Shown here in pieces: positions 61,850-64,000 of a DNA stretch of 64,000 nucleotides. Location of the stretch: the NCBI GenBank assembly GCA_965659745.1, contig CBFHXF010000001.1, positions 1 to 64,000 on the forward strand, given 5' to 3'. The position numbers and the translations under genes are program-made. The DNA comes from VMCP01 sp965659745 (GTDB taxonomy: Bacteria > Bacteroidota > Bacteroidia > NS11-12g > UBA955). Numbering within the stretch: the stretch's first letter is position 1; each line of letters begins with the position of its first letter. The notes beneath the pieces were generated by a model. It searched no databases, was not told the DNA's origin, and was given only the letters and a program-made list of their open reading frames with translations.

Positions 61850-63297
61850 GATAATACTCCTTTCGCGTTAGAAATTATGTTTAACAATCCCTTTGATGAA
61901 TTTTGGAATAAATCCATATACCATTGGGGAAACAATCCAATTGAAATCACAAAAAATGCTATCACAAACAAAGGCAATAGTTGCATTGTAGGGATTGATT
62001 TATTTTCGGTTTCTGCGTTACACTCTCCTAACATTGAGAATTGAAACATTCTTAACATGTAAACGGCACAGAAAATAATGGTAAGTCCTGCAAATACGGC
62101 AAACGTTGTATGGTAGTCAAAAACAGCCTTCAACAATAAGAATTCTCCAGGGAAGCCATTGCTTAATGGTGCCGCTACAGTTCCTATTACTACTAAGAAG
62201 AAAAGAACAGCGAATAATTTGTTGTTTTTAGCAATTCCTCCTAATTCGTTGAGATTGCGACTTCCAAAATTCCGTTCAATAATATTAACAGCGATAAACA
62301 ATCCAACGACATTCACACCGTGAACAAACATTTGTAATAATCCACCTTCAAATCCACTGTTGTTTAGCGCAAACAAACCAGCAGCTATGAGTCCAACGTG
62401 CGACAAAGAACTGTAGGCGATTAAACGCTTCATATCGTCTTGACGGATGGCTATAATGGCTCCATAAACGATTCCAACCACCGCTAATAGCATTATTATG
62501 GGTTGGTAGAAATCGATACTTTCTGTGGCCATTGGAAAATACCAACGAATTACTCCGTATAATCCCATTTTTAGCATGATACCCGACAACAACATTGACC
62601 CTTGTGCGGGTGCATAGGTGTAGGTATTAGGCTGCCACACATGAAATGGGAATAAGGGTATTTTAACGGCAAAAGCCAATAGAAAACCCGCCCCAACCCA
62701 AATGGATTCCTTAAGTGTTAGTTGAACATTGTAAAGATCATTGTAGGCAAAAGATCCGTTTAAAGATTTGCTCGCTAAAAATATGAGCGAAGCTAACATG
62801 GCTAAAGACCCAACGAAGGTGTAAACAAAAAATCGTATCGTAGTTACAAAAGAGTCTCGTTCAGAGTATAAAAGTGTAATAAAGTAAATAGGGATCATGG
62901 CCAATTCCCAAAACAGATAGAACAACAATCCGTCTTGAGCCATGAAAACACCATTAAGTCCTGCTTGCATAAATAATATTAATGGAATCAATGCAGGTCT
63001 TTTATCTGAATTAATAGATAAAACTATGGTAGGTATGAGAATATTGGTGAGTAATAATAAAAATACACTTATTCCATCCATTCCAAGTCTAAAGTGAACC
63101 GTTTCACCCAGCCATGGATAATCCACAACGGTCTTGAAAGAGTCGTTTACTTGTTGAGCGGTAAAAAGCGTTCCATAGTTTCCCAAGAGAACCAAAAGTC
63201 CGCTTAATGAAAACAACAAAGAAATCCATTTATTCCACTTACTTCCAAGTGCGGAAACAAGGGCTAAAACCAGGGGTATAAATACGAGTAATTCCAC
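61846..63297 (-). CDS. nuoM: NADH-quinone oxidoreductase subunit M
   Basis: 483 residues with about 14 membrane helices. The key pumping residues are visible: Glu in LFWELAMIPIYF, Lys in RQDDMKRLIAYSSLSHVG, with PLFPFHVWQPNTYTYAPAQGS between them. It forms an antiporter-like module of complex I and pumps protons during quinone reduction. The start shares one base with the nuoL stop at 63297 and the end overlaps nuoN by 4 bp. Confidence 0.97.
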   Translation of the reverse strand: MELLVFIPLVLALVSALGSKWNKWISLLFSLSGLLVLLGNYGTLFTAQQVNDSFKTVVDYPWLGETVHFRLGMDGISVFLLLLTNILIPTIVLSINSDKRPALIPLILFMQAGLNGVFMAQDGLLFYLFWELAMIPIYFITLLYSERDSFVTTIRFFVYTFVGSLAMLASLIFLASKSLNGSFAYNDLYNVQLTLKESIWVGAGFLLAFAVKIPLFPFHVWQPNTYTYAPAQGSMLLSGIMLKMGLYGVIRWYFPMATESIDFYQPIIMLLAVVGIVYGAIIAIRQDDMKRLIAYSSLSHVGLIAAGLFALNNSGFEGGLLQMFVHGVNVVGLFIAVNIIERNFGSRNLNELGGIAKNNKLFAVLFFLVVIGTVAAPLSNGFPGEFLLLKAVFDYHTTFAVFAGLTIIFCAVYMLRMFQFSMLGECNAETENKSIPTMQLLPLFVIAFFVISIGLFPQWYMDLFQNSSKGLLNIISNAKGVLS

Positions 63298-64000
63298 TAT
63301 GCGAAAAATAAATTAAGGCCTAACAACAGGGCAATAGCGCCTACCATGTAAATCAAATAATATTCAATATTTCCGTTTTGGATTTTGCGATTCAAGCGAC
63401 CCGCGAAACGCAAAATTGGATTAACACTAAAGGTAATGCCATAAAGCAGAAGGGTATCTAGTAAGGCAAATAGGATATCTCCTAAGAATTCTAGAGGTTT
63501 AACGATAGCCGTATGGTAAAATTCATCAATGTAGAATTTTTGACTCAACGTTTTTCCAATACCTTTTGTGGGAACTTCTGGATGCAAGCCTTTGCTGATG
63601 TAGCGACTGCGGCTGTAAAGCAAACCAAAAAGGAAAATAAAAACGGCTACTGCAATCAAAATAATCTCAGTAGTTAGATCAGAATGCGCAGTTTGTTCAA
63701 ATATCATGAAGGTTGGACGCAACCAAGAAGCTAAAAATCCATCTGAATGAATCAAATAATGAGGTAAATTTAAAAGTCCACCTAGAATGCTTAAAACAGC
63801 CAATACCACTAATGGCAAGGTCATTTTCCAATTCGATTCATGTACATCAGATAATTTATAATCGCTACCTCTAAATTCACCATGAAACGTTAAAAACAGC
63901 AATCGGAACATATACGTAGCGGTTAGAAGTGCTGCAATTACCAAAATTACATAAGCCGCGATATTGTGGTGGAAAACATTAGCGAGAATTTCGTCTTTTG
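63297..64000 (-). CDS. nuoL: NADH-quinone oxidoreductase subunit L, 5' part beyond the window
   Basis: The C-terminal ~233 codons are in the window. The frame is open at the right edge (…KDEILANVFHHNIAAY…), so an internal TTG at 63944 is not the true start. Recognisable NuoL features are the YMFRLLFLTFHGEFRG segment and a C-terminal amphipathic region that includes the long lateral helix (HL), ending in LLGLNLFFA. NuoL pumps protons and connects to NuoM and NuoN through this helix. Gene order nuoL-nuoM-nuoN is standard. Confidence 0.95.
   Translation of the reverse strand, partial: KDEILANVFHHNIAAYVILVIAALLTATYMFRLLFLTFHGEFRGSDYKLSDVHESNWKMTLPLVVLAVLSILGGLLNLPHYLIHSDGFLASWLRPTFMIFEQTAHSDLTTEIILIAVAVFIFLFGLLYSRSRYISKGLHPEVPTKGIGKTLSQKFYIDEFYHTAIVKPLEFLGDILFALLDTLLLYGITFSVNPILRFAGRLNRKIQNGNIEYYLIYMVGAIALLLGLNLFFA

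Noticed and set aside
63297..63944. A short separate gene starting at 63944
   Set aside because: The frame continues in NuoL-like sequence to the window edge, so it is the 3' part of nuoL.
1..64000. Search for CRISPR arrays, insertion sequences, integrases, toxin-antitoxin or restriction genes
   Set aside because: No regularly spaced repeats, terminal inverted repeats, transposase or defence motifs were seen. The window reads as ordinary chromosomal backbone apart from the DUF1501-type operon.

Overview
The window is AT-rich chromosomal DNA from a member of the Bacteroidota, probably a Flavobacteriia-like lineage. I do not name a genus. The assignment rests on several independent signs: four proteins with type IX secretion (T9SS) C-terminal sorting domains (three type A, one type B), a TonB-dependent receptor paired with a DUF4249 lipoprotein, many small lipoproteins, glycine-lipid type acyltransferases (GlsB/GlsA), and a repeated TAnnTTTG promoter -7 box, which is the Bacteroidota sigma-A element. 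I see no phage, insertion sequence, CRISPR array or rRNA. The window is cut at both ends (a VCBS-repeat lipoprotein at the left, nuoL at the right) and contains one run of 99 Ns.

Layout. 1-6.1 kb (minus strand): a cell-elongation operon mreB-mreC-mreD-PBP2-rodA, with junctions overlapping or 12 bp apart at most, and a VCBS-repeat lipoprotein gene attached to its end. 6.2-12.9 kb: a large outer-membrane barrel protein with a degenerate peptidase-like N-terminus, ornithine aminotransferase, tRNA-Leu(TAA) whose last base is the first base of a TPR lipoprotein gene, a small lipoprotein and tcdA. 13-20.1 kb: a secreted subtilase, then a minus-strand operon gcdH-phosphoglucomutase-glsA-glsB, and divergent folB. 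20.2-29 kb: TonB receptor plus DUF4249 lipoprotein, uvrA, and a T9SS protein carrying a CxxCH motif. 29-41.2 kb: M16 protease, gyrA, a TPR protein, a T9SS beta-propeller protein and homogentisate 1,2-dioxygenase. 41.3-48.9 kb: a six-gene plus-strand operon that looks like a Bacteroidota version of the planctomycete DUF1549/DUF1501/PSCyt1 gene set, ending in a CUB-domain T9SS type B protein; this is the most unusual locus here. 48.9-64 kb: an RqcH/NFACT protein, tRNA-Val(TAC), a DUF779-aldehyde dehydrogenase pair with a divergent AraC regulator, an M42 aminopeptidase, an LpxL-family acyltransferase interrupted by the N run, an ArsR-type regulator, the serine operon serC-serA-DUF1015, a small outer-membrane protein, and the end of the complex I operon (nuoL-nuoM-nuoN).

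How it fits together. Most genes are housekeeping (cell wall elongation, replication and repair, serine synthesis, respiration, ribosome quality control) or envelope and secretion functions. Catabolic capacity appears as rocD, gcdH, hmgA and aldehyde dehydrogenase. Many transcription units have a -7 box ending only 4-7 nt before the start codon, so leaderless or near-leaderless mRNAs seem common. I used this to correct several start codons.
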